Assembly: GCA_964462595.1 (NCBI GenBank)
Contig: CAYWXM010000037.1
Coordinates: forward strand, 1-34,153
Source of the DNA: SURF-21 sp964462595
GTDB taxonomy: Bacteria > Actinomycetota > Geothermincolia > Geothermincolales > RBG-13-55-18
Direction: 5' to 3'
Length of the DNA: 34,153 nt
The translations under genes and the position numbers were made by a program. Of this stretch, positions 24,078-31,605 are shown in pieces; positions within the stretch are counted from its first letter, which is position 1, and every line of letters begins with the position of its first letter. Under the pieces are notes generated by a model. The model saw only the letters and a program-made list of their open reading frames with translations. It had not been told where the DNA came from and ran no database searches.

Positions 24078-25347
24078 CCAGGCCTCCGCGCATGATCCTT
24101 TTCAATCCTACCTTCAGAGCGAAGAGGTCAGAGATCTGATCGAGCCCGAGAAATCCCTTTGCCCTTTCGTCCCCTATGAGGATTTTATTCAAGGCCCCAC
24201 GGAGATCCCCTGGCTGGTGCCGGACCTTATTCCCGAGGGCGGGCTTTGCCTCATAGCTGGGAGGCCCAAGGCTGGTAAATCCTTGCTTGCGCTTAACCTC
24301 GCCCTGGCCGTATCCTCCGGCTCCGACTTCCTGGGCCGCCCCTGCCGCCAGGCCCCGGCAGCCGTGATACAGCTAGAGGACCCCCTCGCCCTGATCCGCA
24401 GTAGGCTTGCGGCGATGGACGGGCACCCTTCCGGCGGCTTCCTGTACTTCGATAATGAGGCCCGCTGGAATGAGGCTACAAAGCTATCTCTCCCGGCCTA
24501 TGTCGAAGAGCTCGGCCTCAAGCTGTTAATCATCGACCCCCTGGTTAGGTGGTCCCCTCCAGGCGCAAAGGAAAACAGCGCGGAGGACATGGCCGTATTG
24601 ATGTACGGCTTAAGGGACCTTGTGAGAGCAACGGGCTGTAGCGTCCTGGCGGTTCACCATAGCAGGAAATCAGGCGGTAGTGGCGGAGACAGTATCCGGG
24701 GCTCCAGCGCGATTCTGGGCGCGGTAGATGCCGCCCTGATCCTCCACCGCTCGGGAGACGATGAAGGCGAGGCCTGGGAGATCGAGGGCACTTCCGCCCG
24801 GCTGGAGATCTCCTCCAGGATGGCAGCCATTGACGATGAAACCCTAAGCCTGGATATTGAGGCGCTTACATGGCAGAGCGAAGGTAGCGCCCGGACGTAC
24901 CAACGGGAGCGCCAGGAGAACAGGATACTGGATCTCCTCGAAGGCGAAGGCCCCATGCCCGCCGGGGCGATAATGGAGCAATTGGGCGTTACAAGCGCTA
25001 CGTTTTACAGGTGCATCAACAGCCTAAAAAAGCGGGGCCTGATAGGTGAAAAACAGGGCGGAAAACATGGCTCATCTAAGGGCGGAAGACCAGGCCGGGA
25101 GTTTTTCTCAACCCCCTGGGAAAAACCCCCCGAAAATAGCCCCCATGAGAAAAACTCAAAAGCCGTATCTACCAGCGGCGATAGCTCGGAAAATGGGGTT
25201 TTTCTCACGCCGCCGAACCCTAGGGTTGAGAATGTGAGAAAAACCCCCCTTGAGGACGATTTCATACGCGCTTTCATCGAGTGGGAGGCCAACGATTTTC
25301 AAGGCCCCGGGCCGGAGAAACCCAAGGCTTCCGGGGAGGGTGATTAG
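24064..25347 (+). CDS. RepA/DnaB-like hexameric ATPase with winged helix
   Basis: A 427-residue RecA-fold ATPase. Walker A is AGRPKAGKS (65-73), Walker B LLIID (154-158), and LAVHHSRKSGG (195-205), followed by DSIRGSSAILGAVDAALIL, is the signature of RSF1010 RepA-type and phage/plasmid replicative helicases. After residue 280 a winged helix follows (ILDLLEGEGPMPAGAIMEQLGVTSATFYRCINSLKKRGLI), then a disordered, lysine- and proline-rich tail. It likely binds the element's origin and unwinds it. The ATG at 24064 overlaps the excisionase-like gene. The tail's DNA carries four copies of a 10-base iteron-like motif (25101-25244), so the gene seems to encode its own binding sites. Confidence 0.88.
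   Translation: MGGVNQASAHDPFQSYLQSEEVRDLIEPEKSLCPFVPYEDFIQGPTEIPWLVPDLIPEGGLCLIAGRPKAGKSLLALNLALAVSSGSDFLGRPCRQAPAAVIQLEDPLALIRSRLAAMDGHPSGGFLYFDNEARWNEATKLSLPAYVEELGLKLLIIDPLVRWSPPGAKENSAEDMAVLMYGLRDLVRATGCSVLAVHHSRKSGGSGGDSIRGSSAILGAVDAALILHRSGDDEGEAWEIEGTSARLEISSRMAAIDDETLSLDIEALTWQSEGSARTYQRERQENRILDLLEGEGPMPAGAIMEQLGVTSATFYRCINSLKKRGLIGEKQGGKHGSSKGGRPGREFFSTPWEKPPENSPHEKNSKAVSTSGDSSENGVFLTPPNPRVENVRKTPLEDDFIRAFIEWEANDFQGPGPEKPKASGEGD
25101..25244. repeat. Iteron-like repeats, candidate replication origin
   Basis: Four exact copies of TGAGAAAAAC lie in the 3' part of the ATPase gene: inverted at 25101-25110, direct at 25146-25155, inverted at 25198-25207 and direct at 25235-25244. They form two head-to-head pairs with 35 and 27 bases between arms. 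A 9-of-10 copy sits in the noncoding tract at 27043-27051 next to the palindrome GAAAAATTTTTC. Similar repeats inside rep genes serve as origins in several phages and satellites. Confidence 0.6.
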
Positions 25348-25348
25348 A

Positions 25349-25624
25349 ATGGCGGAACCGTGGCAGCAGAGATTCAAGTGGATGGCCCGGAGGCACAAAT
25401 CCTACCCGATGGACCGCCCCTTGTGGGCGCTTGAGAATTGCCGCTGTGATTCATGCCACTTCGAGTTAGCCCGGAGGCGCGGCGATAGATCGACCTTCCA
25501 TGAAGGGATCCCCGGGGGAAGGGTTATCATCCGAGAGTACCCGGAGCTTCACCGCCTGGCCATGACCGGCAATACTTCACAAGCCCTAGATTATATCGAG
25601 GCGCTTTGCCGTGACTCTCATTGA
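25349..25624 (+). CDS. Small Cys-containing protein of the element
   Basis: A 91-residue protein starting at an ATG one base after the ATPase stop codon. It is basic at the start (WQQRFKWMARRHKSYPMDR), has a single CX4C-like knuckle NCRCDSCHFELARRRG, then REYPELHRLAMTGNTSQALDYIEAL. No family is recognised. Its 3' end overlaps the primase-like gene by 14 bases, so it is translationally coupled on both sides and should belong to the replication module. It may bind DNA or help the ATPase. Confidence 0.7.
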   Translation: MAEPWQQRFKWMARRHKSYPMDRPLWALENCRCDSCHFELARRRGDRSTFHEGIPGGRVIIREYPELHRLAMTGNTSQALDYIEALCRDSH

Positions 25625-26192
25625 GCAGATCCAGCAAGCGGTTACTATCGAGGCTGCCCTCTCTCATTTCGGCGTGGAGGTCCCGCCCCGTGGCCGTGAT
25701 ACCGTTATGGTCCCCTGCCCCTGGCATGAGGATAAGACCCCGAGCATGGCGGTTTACAGGCGGGACAACCGGGCGTGGTGCTATTCCTGCAACCGCGGTG
25801 GTGACGTCCTGGATATAACGGCGCTCTTTATCAAGCGCGATATTAAAGAGGCCGTGCGCTACTGGGCTGACCGCCTGGGCCTCTCCACCTCCCGGCCAGA
25901 TCTCGGGGCCGCGCGAGAGATGAAGGAAGCCCGGGAGCGCGGGTGCGTACGGGGGATAGCGCACAGGGCCTCCCTCAAGGCGGAGCAGGGCATACCGCGC
26001 CCGCGTGATCCCGAACTACTGGATATGTTCGATTACGTCTATGAGGCGAAGGACGCCATAGACCAACGCTATAAGGGCGTTGGTGATAGGGCGGGGCTCA
26101 TGGCTTATCTCAAGGCCCTGGGAGAATGGCGGGGTTATGCCTCCCGGCTCCTGGGTACATGGGAAGTGTCACCCCCTGATGTTAATATATAG
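25611..26192 (+). CDS. CHC2 zinc-finger primase fragment-like protein
   Basis: A 193-residue protein whose first 100 residues are the CHC2 zinc finger of DnaG-type primases: Cys36, His39, Cys57 and Cys60 in VPCPWHEDKTPSMAVYRR and WCYSCNRGGDVLDITALF, then AVRYWADRLGL. There is no TOPRIM catalytic core, so it cannot make primers alone. It may bring host primase to the origin, or use another polymerase. The start is GTG at 25611, with GAGG upstream and a 14-base overlap with the previous gene. The C-terminal half is helical and charged (YVYEAKDAIDQRYKG), not recognised. Confidence 0.85.
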   Translation: MTLIEQIQQAVTIEAALSHFGVEVPPRGRDTVMVPCPWHEDKTPSMAVYRRDNRAWCYSCNRGGDVLDITALFIKRDIKEAVRYWADRLGLSTSRPDLGAAREMKEARERGCVRGIAHRASLKAEQGIPRPRDPELLDMFDYVYEAKDAIDQRYKGVGDRAGLMAYLKALGEWRGYASRLLGTWEVSPPDVNI

Positions 26193-26248
26193 GGTTGAAA
26201 GTAAACATAGAGGTTATGGCAAAGATGATGATAGGAAGGTGATTCGAT

Positions 26249-26689
26249 ATGACCCCGCAGCCGCCGAACGCGTCAACCCAAATCCCGGACAGCGTGGCGC
26301 AAGATGCTAGGAAGATGAGGGCCGTACTCCTGCTCGCCGAGGGCGTAAGGCTTAACCAGACTTGGGAGGAAGTGGCGGAGGAAGCCGGGACCACCAGGCG
26401 CACCCTCCAGGAGTGGCGCAAGGATAGAGACTTCCAAGAGGCCGTGCTTATCCTCACCCGAGAGAATCTGCGGGATATGCTGCCCGTGTGCTTCCGCGTC
26501 TTGGAGGAAACACTACAGAGCGGGGATAGCCGTTCAAAGCTACGGGCGGCGGAGCTGCTGCTCAAGGCTATGGGCGAGCTGGTGGATAGGGTAGAGACTC
26601 AGACAACGTTCAATGCTGCCAACATGGACGCTAAGTCTATCCTTGCCAACCTTGCGGAAGAGATCGAGGCTATGGAGCAGAGCACATAA
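26249..26689 (+). CDS. Small-terminase-like helix-turn-helix protein
   Basis: A 146-residue protein. An N-terminal HTH is clear in LLLAEGVRLNQTWEEVAEEAGTTRRTLQEWRKDRDFQEAV, followed by a long helical oligomerisation part (LRDMLPVCFRVLEETLQSGDSRSKLRAAELLLKAMGEL) and an acidic tail. This pattern (HTH, 'W.kd.eF', then 'L...L..G....r..AA..lL') is that of the phBC6A51-type/small terminase proteins of phages, which choose the DNA to be packaged. In phage satellites a lone TerS redirects a helper phage's packaging. There is no large terminase here. AAGGTGA seven bases before the ATG supports the start. A transposase-like HTH is the main alternative. Confidence 0.75.
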   Translation: MTPQPPNASTQIPDSVAQDARKMRAVLLLAEGVRLNQTWEEVAEEAGTTRRTLQEWRKDRDFQEAVLILTRENLRDMLPVCFRVLEETLQSGDSRSKLRAAELLLKAMGELVDRVETQTTFNAANMDAKSILANLAEEIEAMEQST

Positions 26690-27097
26690 CCTGTTGGTAT
26701 ATATTCCCAGCTTTACATAATGGTGATTATCGGCGGTTATCAGCAGTTAGGATAACTGGCCGCTGACCTGGGATTATGCTACCTAACATATAGGGGTGGA
26801 GGTGTACCCCTATCCCTTATCCACCTCTCTCGGCCCTCTCCTGCCCTGCCTGGAGGCGCGTATATATGGCAGCGCGAGCACGAGCGCGAGCACCTACCCC
26901 CCACCACCACCCCCCCTACAGATATCACCCCTCGGGCAGCAAGGCCGCCGGGTGTGAGCTCGTTGTCCAGGGCACCAGGGCGCGGTTTCAAGGCACAAAT
27001 TCTTCTCAGATTGTACGGGGGTACCCATACCCCTTAGAAAAATTTTTCTCACGTTCTAGGGCCGTGAAACGGTGCCTAGCCCCCCCTTCAAACAAAA
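26690..27097. other. Palindrome-rich noncoding tract of the element
   Basis: About 410 bases with no gene. It holds CAGTTA-GGA-TAACTG (26744-26758, inside longer nested pairings GCGG...CCGC), an eight-base hairpin ATAGGGGT/ACCCCTAT (26790-26797, 26806-26813), a long pyrimidine-rich stretch (about 26820-26930), a second hairpin GGGGTA/TACCCC (27018-27033), and GAAAAATTTTTC (27037-27048) leading into a copy of the iteron. The density of short inverted repeats suggests an origin, a packaging site or a control region. Confidence 0.5.
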
Positions 27098-27349
27098 CTA
27101 GCGGGAGGCACGGAAGGGTATAACCACCGCGTCCATAAGACCCCTGATAATCTCGGGGCTGTATAGCTCCTCGGGCTCCACCTCCAGCAGACTCGCAAGG
27201 CGGTCTATCTGATCTAGCCTTGGCAGTATCTCCCCCGCCTCGATCCTCTCAACCAATTCGATGTTAAGAGTCTCACCAATATGGTGCGCGAGATCTCCAC
27301 GGCCAAACCCAAAACCCTCCCTCAATTCCTTGATCCTGTTCCGATACAC
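27098..27349 (-). CDS. XRE-family HTH regulator
   Basis: An 83-residue repressor-like protein: IKELREGFGFGRGDLAHHIGETLNIELVERIEAGEILPRLDQIDRLASLLEVEPEELY is a complete Xre/Cro helix-turn-helix (five helices). It starts at GTG (27349), with AGGGGGTG upstream. It is encoded leftwards, opposite to the replication operon, near attR. In satellites and prophages a protein of this kind keeps the element silent. Its operators are probably in 23761-23876 or in its own upstream region. Confidence 0.85.
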   Translation of the reverse strand: MYRNRIKELREGFGFGRGDLAHHIGETLNIELVERIEAGEILPRLDQIDRLASLLEVEPEELYSPEIIRGLMDAVVIPFRASR

Positions 27350-27676
27350 AATGCACCCCCTTTTCCCTATGGACGCTTCCTCCCTCTCGGCTTACTGAGA
27401 GCCCCTCTAAGGCTCGATCTCTTATCGCCTATAGCGATATATACCCCGGCTTTGATCTCCCGATGGAGGCCACCTCCGCGCCCTTTCCTTCGAGGCTCGG
27501 GGCGGCCCCGGCACAACCCAGCAATAGCCCAGCAGGATACCGGCCAACACTATTTAAGACTATATAGAAACATATAATAGCATATAACGCTGTAATGCCA
27601 GTATTCATGCGGGATTCTGGCACCACAATAGAGCTGTAATGCAGGTATGTTAAATATTGTAAAGTCCGAGATAGTA
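27350..27676. other. Right-end noncoding region with integrase sites
   Basis: About 330 bases between the XRE gene and attR. It contains the right arm-type repeat (27514-27534), an AT-rich part with CATATAA twice ten bases apart (27571-27587), and a direct repeat GCTGTAATGC (27589-27598, 27633-27642) 44 bases apart. I see no gene. These repeats are likely further integrase or excisionase sites. Confidence 0.5.
27514..27534 (+). repeat. Integrase arm-type site, right copy
   Basis: Identical to 21679-21699 over 21 bases and in the same orientation, 142 bases inside attR. It contains CCCAGCA-ATAG-CCCAGCA. Confidence 0.7.
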
Positions 27677-27724
27677 GGACTCTTAATCCCAAGGTTGAAG
27701 GTTCGAGTCCTTCCGGGCGCACCA
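27677..27724 (+). repeat. attR: 48-bp direct repeat of the tRNA-Lys 3' end
   Basis: Exact copy of 21562-21609, starting GGACTCTTAATCCC and ending in CCA, without the 5' half of a tRNA. It marks the right boundary of the element; chromosome resumes at 27725. Confidence 0.95.
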
Positions 27725-27799
27725 TTATTTATGCACATAGAACGGTGCAAGCGAACAGGCGCTACTCAAGGGCTGCAATGACTAGCCTGCTTTTTCCAC

Positions 27800-28108
27800 T
27801 TATCTTCCGTTCACTGACTGGAAGCCCGCAGTGCATGCATCTTGTCGTCCTTGCCGTTTAAAGAGGCTATCTTTTTCTCTTTGCAGACTCGTGGACAAAC
27901 CCGCGGCGCCCGCGTGCGCTCCGAGCGACGCCTTGCGCGTATCAGCCATGGTGAATAATCCCGTTCGTATCCATGCTCGGCAGGCTTCAATGACCCTGCG
28001 AGGACGGTCGTCTTTCGGATAAGCGGTTTCAAAAAGCGGGGGAACCCGCTCGGCGCAGCCCGTGGCCCAGATCGCCAATGCTCTCTGATCTTCCTTATCG
28101 AACCTCAT
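27800..28108 (-). pseudogene. Truncated Imm-5-like putative immunity protein
   Basis: From ATG 28108 the frame reads MRFDKEDQRALAIWATGCAE, then RVPPLFETAYPKDDRPRRVI, EACRAWIRTG and MADTRKASLGAHAGAA. This is the N-terminal half of the 'putative immunity protein' (Imm-5-like) family, where 'A.WA..CAE.vlp.FE...P.DDRPr.aie..raW' is conserved and a second helical block (about 'aAraAgqA.atAHv..Ha') should follow. Here the sequence turns into unrelated basic residues and stops at 102 residues, against roughly 130-170 normally. The end lies 75 bases from attR, so loss may be linked to integration or earlier decay. The family's role is uncertain. Confidence 0.65.
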
Positions 28109-28158
28109 ATATAGGATTCTAAGCCAACCCGCCCGTGGCGACGAAACGCGCGCGCGGA

Positions 28159-29262
28159 TCAATCACCGGCGGACCCCTTGCGTCTCTGCTTTCCCTCCAT
28201 GATAGCCATGCCCATGTTCAGGACGCGGTCGTAGGGTTCCTCCCTGTCCTCCCTCAAGGACATGCTTATCGCCCCACTGGGACATGTCCCGGCGCAGAGT
28301 CCGCAGCCCAGGCATTTCCCCCTGTCAACGGAGGCCGTCTCGTCCAGGGCGATCGCCCCCACGGGGCAGCGCTCCAGGCATTCGCCGCAGGCCGTGCACG
28401 CCTCCGCGTCCACCAGCGCCTCGAAAAGGGCGTTCATGAAGTAGCGCTTGTCCAGCCCGCGCTGCATTATCCCCTTCATGGAGGCGCAGCAGCAGGGGCA
28501 GCAGTTGCAGATGTTCGAGAGATGGGTGGTGTTCACCCCGGCGTGGACGAGGCCGGACTTGTCGGCTTCCTCCAGGATCCTGATGGCCTCGTCGGCGGAG
28601 ATCTCGCGCCCGATCCCGTTCTCGATGTAGTACTCGGCGGCGACCCCGAAGCTCAAGCAGGTCTCCAGGGGGTGGTCGCATCCCCCACCGGTAAGGCGCG
28701 CCTCCTTGCGGCATATGCAGTCGGCCACCGCTATCACCCGCGCCGCCCTTACCTCCTCCACCAGGTTGAGGAAAGGATACAGCACCATGTCCGCGTGCAC
28801 GCTCTCGCCGATGGGAAAAACTCGGAAGCCGGGGACACCGCTCGCGGCCATCTCTTCCATGTAGGCCGCCTCGTAGTACTCGCGGTAGAGGGAGGCGAGC
28901 TCCTCGTCTATCACGCCTACGGAATACTCGTAGAGGCCGATCATGAAAGGCGCGGCGTTGTACAGGGTCTTTCCTTTCCTGCGGCTGCGGAAGACCAGGC
29001 CCTTACGGGACATGGCATCGAGTTCCGCCTCCAGCTCCCGCGGGTCGCGACCGCAGCGCTCGGCTATGCGTTCCGTCTCCTCCGGCAGGGGGGAGAGGAG
29101 AACCGCTATTTCCGCCTCCCCGGGGGTGAAGAGCCTCTGCAGTATCTTTATCTCCACGCCCGACGCGGTGGCCGGAAAGCCAAGCGGGAAACCGTCGAGG
29201 AACTCCTGCAGCGCCCGATAGACGCCTTCGGTCGGGTTATCTCTTTCACCGGCATCGGCCAT
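28159..29262 (-). CDS. 4Fe-4S dicluster protein with N-terminal winged helix
   Basis: A 367-residue cytoplasmic protein. Residues 1-100 look like a winged helix (EIAVLLSPLPEETERIAERCGRDPRELEAELDAMSRKGLVFRSRRKGKTLY). The middle has cysteine clusters CICRKEARLTGGGCDHPLETC and ICNCCPCCCASM, and the C-terminal part two ferredoxin [4Fe-4S] motifs, CTACGECLERCPVGAI and CLGCGLCAGTCPSGAI. Proteins of this layout occur in anaerobic bacteria and probably pass electrons to or from an unknown partner; the winged helix may bind a partner rather than DNA. GGGGGAGA precedes the ATG. It points to an anaerobic or microaerobic lifestyle, in line with the iron-sulfur flavoprotein at 3566. Confidence 0.88.
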   Translation of the reverse strand: MADAGERDNPTEGVYRALQEFLDGFPLGFPATASGVEIKILQRLFTPGEAEIAVLLSPLPEETERIAERCGRDPRELEAELDAMSRKGLVFRSRRKGKTLYNAAPFMIGLYEYSVGVIDEELASLYREYYEAAYMEEMAASGVPGFRVFPIGESVHADMVLYPFLNLVEEVRAARVIAVADCICRKEARLTGGGCDHPLETCLSFGVAAEYYIENGIGREISADEAIRILEEADKSGLVHAGVNTTHLSNICNCCPCCCASMKGIMQRGLDKRYFMNALFEALVDAEACTACGECLERCPVGAIALDETASVDRGKCLGCGLCAGTCPSGAISMSLREDREEPYDRVLNMGMAIMEGKQRRKGSAGD

Positions 29263-29361
29263 CTGTCTCCCCCTTTCCTTTCCAGGCTGGAAAGCCTTGT
29301 CTACCGCAACACCCTCCTCGCACGTCCCTCGCTTTCCGTCGCAGTAAACGGTACGCCGAGA

Positions 29362-31494
29362 TCAGAACACCTGGGCTACCAGCGCGAATGGCTGGGGTGA
29401 AAAGGGCACGTTCCAGGCGCTCAGTTCTATGGTATAGTCTCCAGGCTTGCCCTCTATATCGATGACCACCCTTTCCACGTTATTCAAGGGATCTCGCGAA
29501 TTCCTGGCGTTTGGATAGTACACGTTGCCATCGGGGCCGATAAGCCTCAGGTCGAGGTCGTTCACGAGGTGAAGGCGTGCCTGGGGCAGGGACGGGTAGT
29601 CGGACCAGGCAAGGGTGATCCGTAACTCCCTTCCGGAAGTGACTTCCACGCGGAAAACCCTCGACTCCCCCAGGCGCATGCCCTCTTTATCGTCCAGGAC
29701 TTTGGCCCAGGAAACCGTCTGGGAGAAAGCTTCCAGGTCCAGGCTCCCCCATCCTTCCACCGCGTTAGGGGCAGGTGGTATCTCGGCAGCCTGCTCCCCG
29801 TATTGCCCGGGGGCCAGGTCCTTCGCGCCGTTCACCAGGAAGGCCTTGAGCAACGCCGCCGATGGCTCCCTCTCCTGTACGCCAGCCAGGGGAAGGCGCA
29901 TGGACGCCAGGGCCGCCGCAACTTCCGCGGCGGCCATGCTGGTCCCGTACGCCTGCGCGTAGCCCTGAGCCGCAGTCGCGAAGATGTTGGGTGCCGTCGC
30001 ACCGCCCGGATACAGGGTGAGAATACATGTGGACGGAGCAACCAGGTCGGGCTTGATCCTTCCGTCACGCGTGGGTCCGCGCGAGCTGAAGGCGGCCATT
30101 CCGGTGGGAGTGCCCACGCTCGAGTCTTCCCGCAGGGGCGCGGCGGGGAACCTTCCCGAAAACGCCCCATCGAGCTCGAGGTAAGTCAGGGGCTGCCCGC
30201 AACCTTGTGCGGCAGTGGCGCTCTCGCAGCCCCCTACGCTCAAGACGTTCTTTGCCGTTGCTCCTCCCAGCAGGCTGCCTTTGTCCACGCTGCCGTTTCC
30301 TTCGCTGTCGGTTCCCTCGTTTCCCGCCGCCTCGACGACCATCATGGTCGGGTTGTTCCAGATGAAGGCGTCCCTCAGCAGAGCGTATATCCCGTAGGCG
30401 CCCAGTGATTCCTTGCTCTCGGGCACGCTCCCGCTCAGGAATATCCTCACTCCCTGCCCGTAGGCGTCATCCAGCAGGGAATAAAGCGACAACGGTTGCG
30501 GTGGGCAGCCCAGTCCATAACCGGTGGCATAAGCGAGGATGGATAGCCGCGAGGAAGCGATGGGCGCCGTTTCGTCCGCAACCAGATCGAGCATGGAACC
30601 CGCAACCGCGGTCCCGTGGCCGTTTGCGTCCGCGCCGCTGTCTCCCCGCAGGGAATACAGGGCTACCACCCTTCCCGCCAAGGGGGCCATAAGACCCTGG
30701 AGCCCGCCGCTACCAAGCCCTGTATCCATCAAGGCGACCAGTTCACTGCCATCCACATTGACCTGGGGAGAGGTTTCCGTGGTTATGGAGCCGCCCGGGC
30801 CGCCGGCAAGCGTTGCCGGGAGCGTCCCCGACGCGCACAGCTCCATCCATTCCACTGCGGGAAGAGAGGCCACGCGGCTCGTCTCCTCCACGGCCATGCG
30901 AAGGGCTATCACAGAGCACCACGCATCGCTTCCCGTCCCGATGACCTCGACGGGGAGCTCTTGCAAGGCTTCCAGGGTCTGTTCAAGGTAACGGGCCGAG
31001 AAGACCTCCGCCAGGACGGTGACCTCTCCGCCCTGCGAAAGCCGCAGCTGCAGCGCCGGCGATATCTTAAAGTAAGGTTGATAGAGACCGTGCCAGGTAA
31101 CGAAATCCAGCTCCTCGAGGCGGGAACGCACGCCTTCGTCCATCCCCACCAGCAGGGTATTGTAAGGGAGGTAGCCCCTTGGCTCCGCCCCGATGCGGCG
31201 CAGGTCTTCCACCCAAACCTCCTTTATGGCGTCCTCGCACTGCACCAGACAGAGGGCTACCTGCCGCGAAGGATAGCCGTCAACCCTGAAGGATTCCGGC
31301 AGGTCTCCGGCATCGTATTCCTGGGCATAGACCGCGCCATTAAGCAGCAGTACGGGCAGTTGCGGCGTGGAGGATTCGTCCTGGGCGCGCGCCTCATGCG
31401 TGGAGACCGCCAGCGGCGAGAACAGGACCAACGCCACGAGCAGCACCATCCACGGCCGATAATACCTGGCCGGGCTCTGGCGGGAGCAGCTCAA
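29362..31494 (-). CDS. Secreted S8 subtilisin-like serine peptidase (KP-43-like)
   Basis: A 710-residue exported protease. Signal peptide: WMVLLVALVLFSPLAVSTHEARA. Residues 40-240 form a propeptide-like region. The catalytic triad is Asp257 in LVALMDTGLGS, His293 in NGHGTAVAGS and Ser519 in YGTSMAAAEV, with the oxyanion Asn in EAAGNEG. The C-terminal 110 residues form the beta-barrel of KP-43-like subtilases (LAWSDYPSLPQARLHLVNDLDLRLIGPDG and DPLNNVERVVID). It degrades extracellular proteins or matures surface proteins. TTG (31494) is the start, with AAGGAGG about six bases upstream. No LPxTG-like or membrane anchor at the end, so it is released or bound by its fold. Confidence 0.93.
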   Translation of the reverse strand: MSCSRQSPARYYRPWMVLLVALVLFSPLAVSTHEARAQDESSTPQLPVLLLNGAVYAQEYDAGDLPESFRVDGYPSRQVALCLVQCEDAIKEVWVEDLRRIGAEPRGYLPYNTLLVGMDEGVRSRLEELDFVTWHGLYQPYFKISPALQLRLSQGGEVTVLAEVFSARYLEQTLEALQELPVEVIGTGSDAWCSVIALRMAVEETSRVASLPAVEWMELCASGTLPATLAGGPGGSITTETSPQVNVDGSELVALMDTGLGSGGLQGLMAPLAGRVVALYSLRGDSGADANGHGTAVAGSMLDLVADETAPIASSRLSILAYATGYGLGCPPQPLSLYSLLDDAYGQGVRIFLSGSVPESKESLGAYGIYALLRDAFIWNNPTMMVVEAAGNEGTDSEGNGSVDKGSLLGGATAKNVLSVGGCESATAAQGCGQPLTYLELDGAFSGRFPAAPLREDSSVGTPTGMAAFSSRGPTRDGRIKPDLVAPSTCILTLYPGGATAPNIFATAAQGYAQAYGTSMAAAEVAAALASMRLPLAGVQEREPSAALLKAFLVNGAKDLAPGQYGEQAAEIPPAPNAVEGWGSLDLEAFSQTVSWAKVLDDKEGMRLGESRVFRVEVTSGRELRITLAWSDYPSLPQARLHLVNDLDLRLIGPDGNVYYPNARNSRDPLNNVERVVIDIEGKPGDYTIELSAWNVPFSPQPFALVAQVF

Positions 31495-31605
31495 AAGAGA
31501 CCTCCTTGCGAGGAAAACCTACACCACGTTATGTTATCCGCTGGCCGGCGCATCGGTAAAGGATAAGGCAACCATTCAGGCCCGGTTGCGCGCAGGCGCG
31601 CAGGC

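Noticed and set aside
28135..29400. 421-residue frame opposite the 4Fe-4S protein gene
   Set aside because: The opposite strand has clear cysteine clusters; this frame shows no domain and arises from codon bias.
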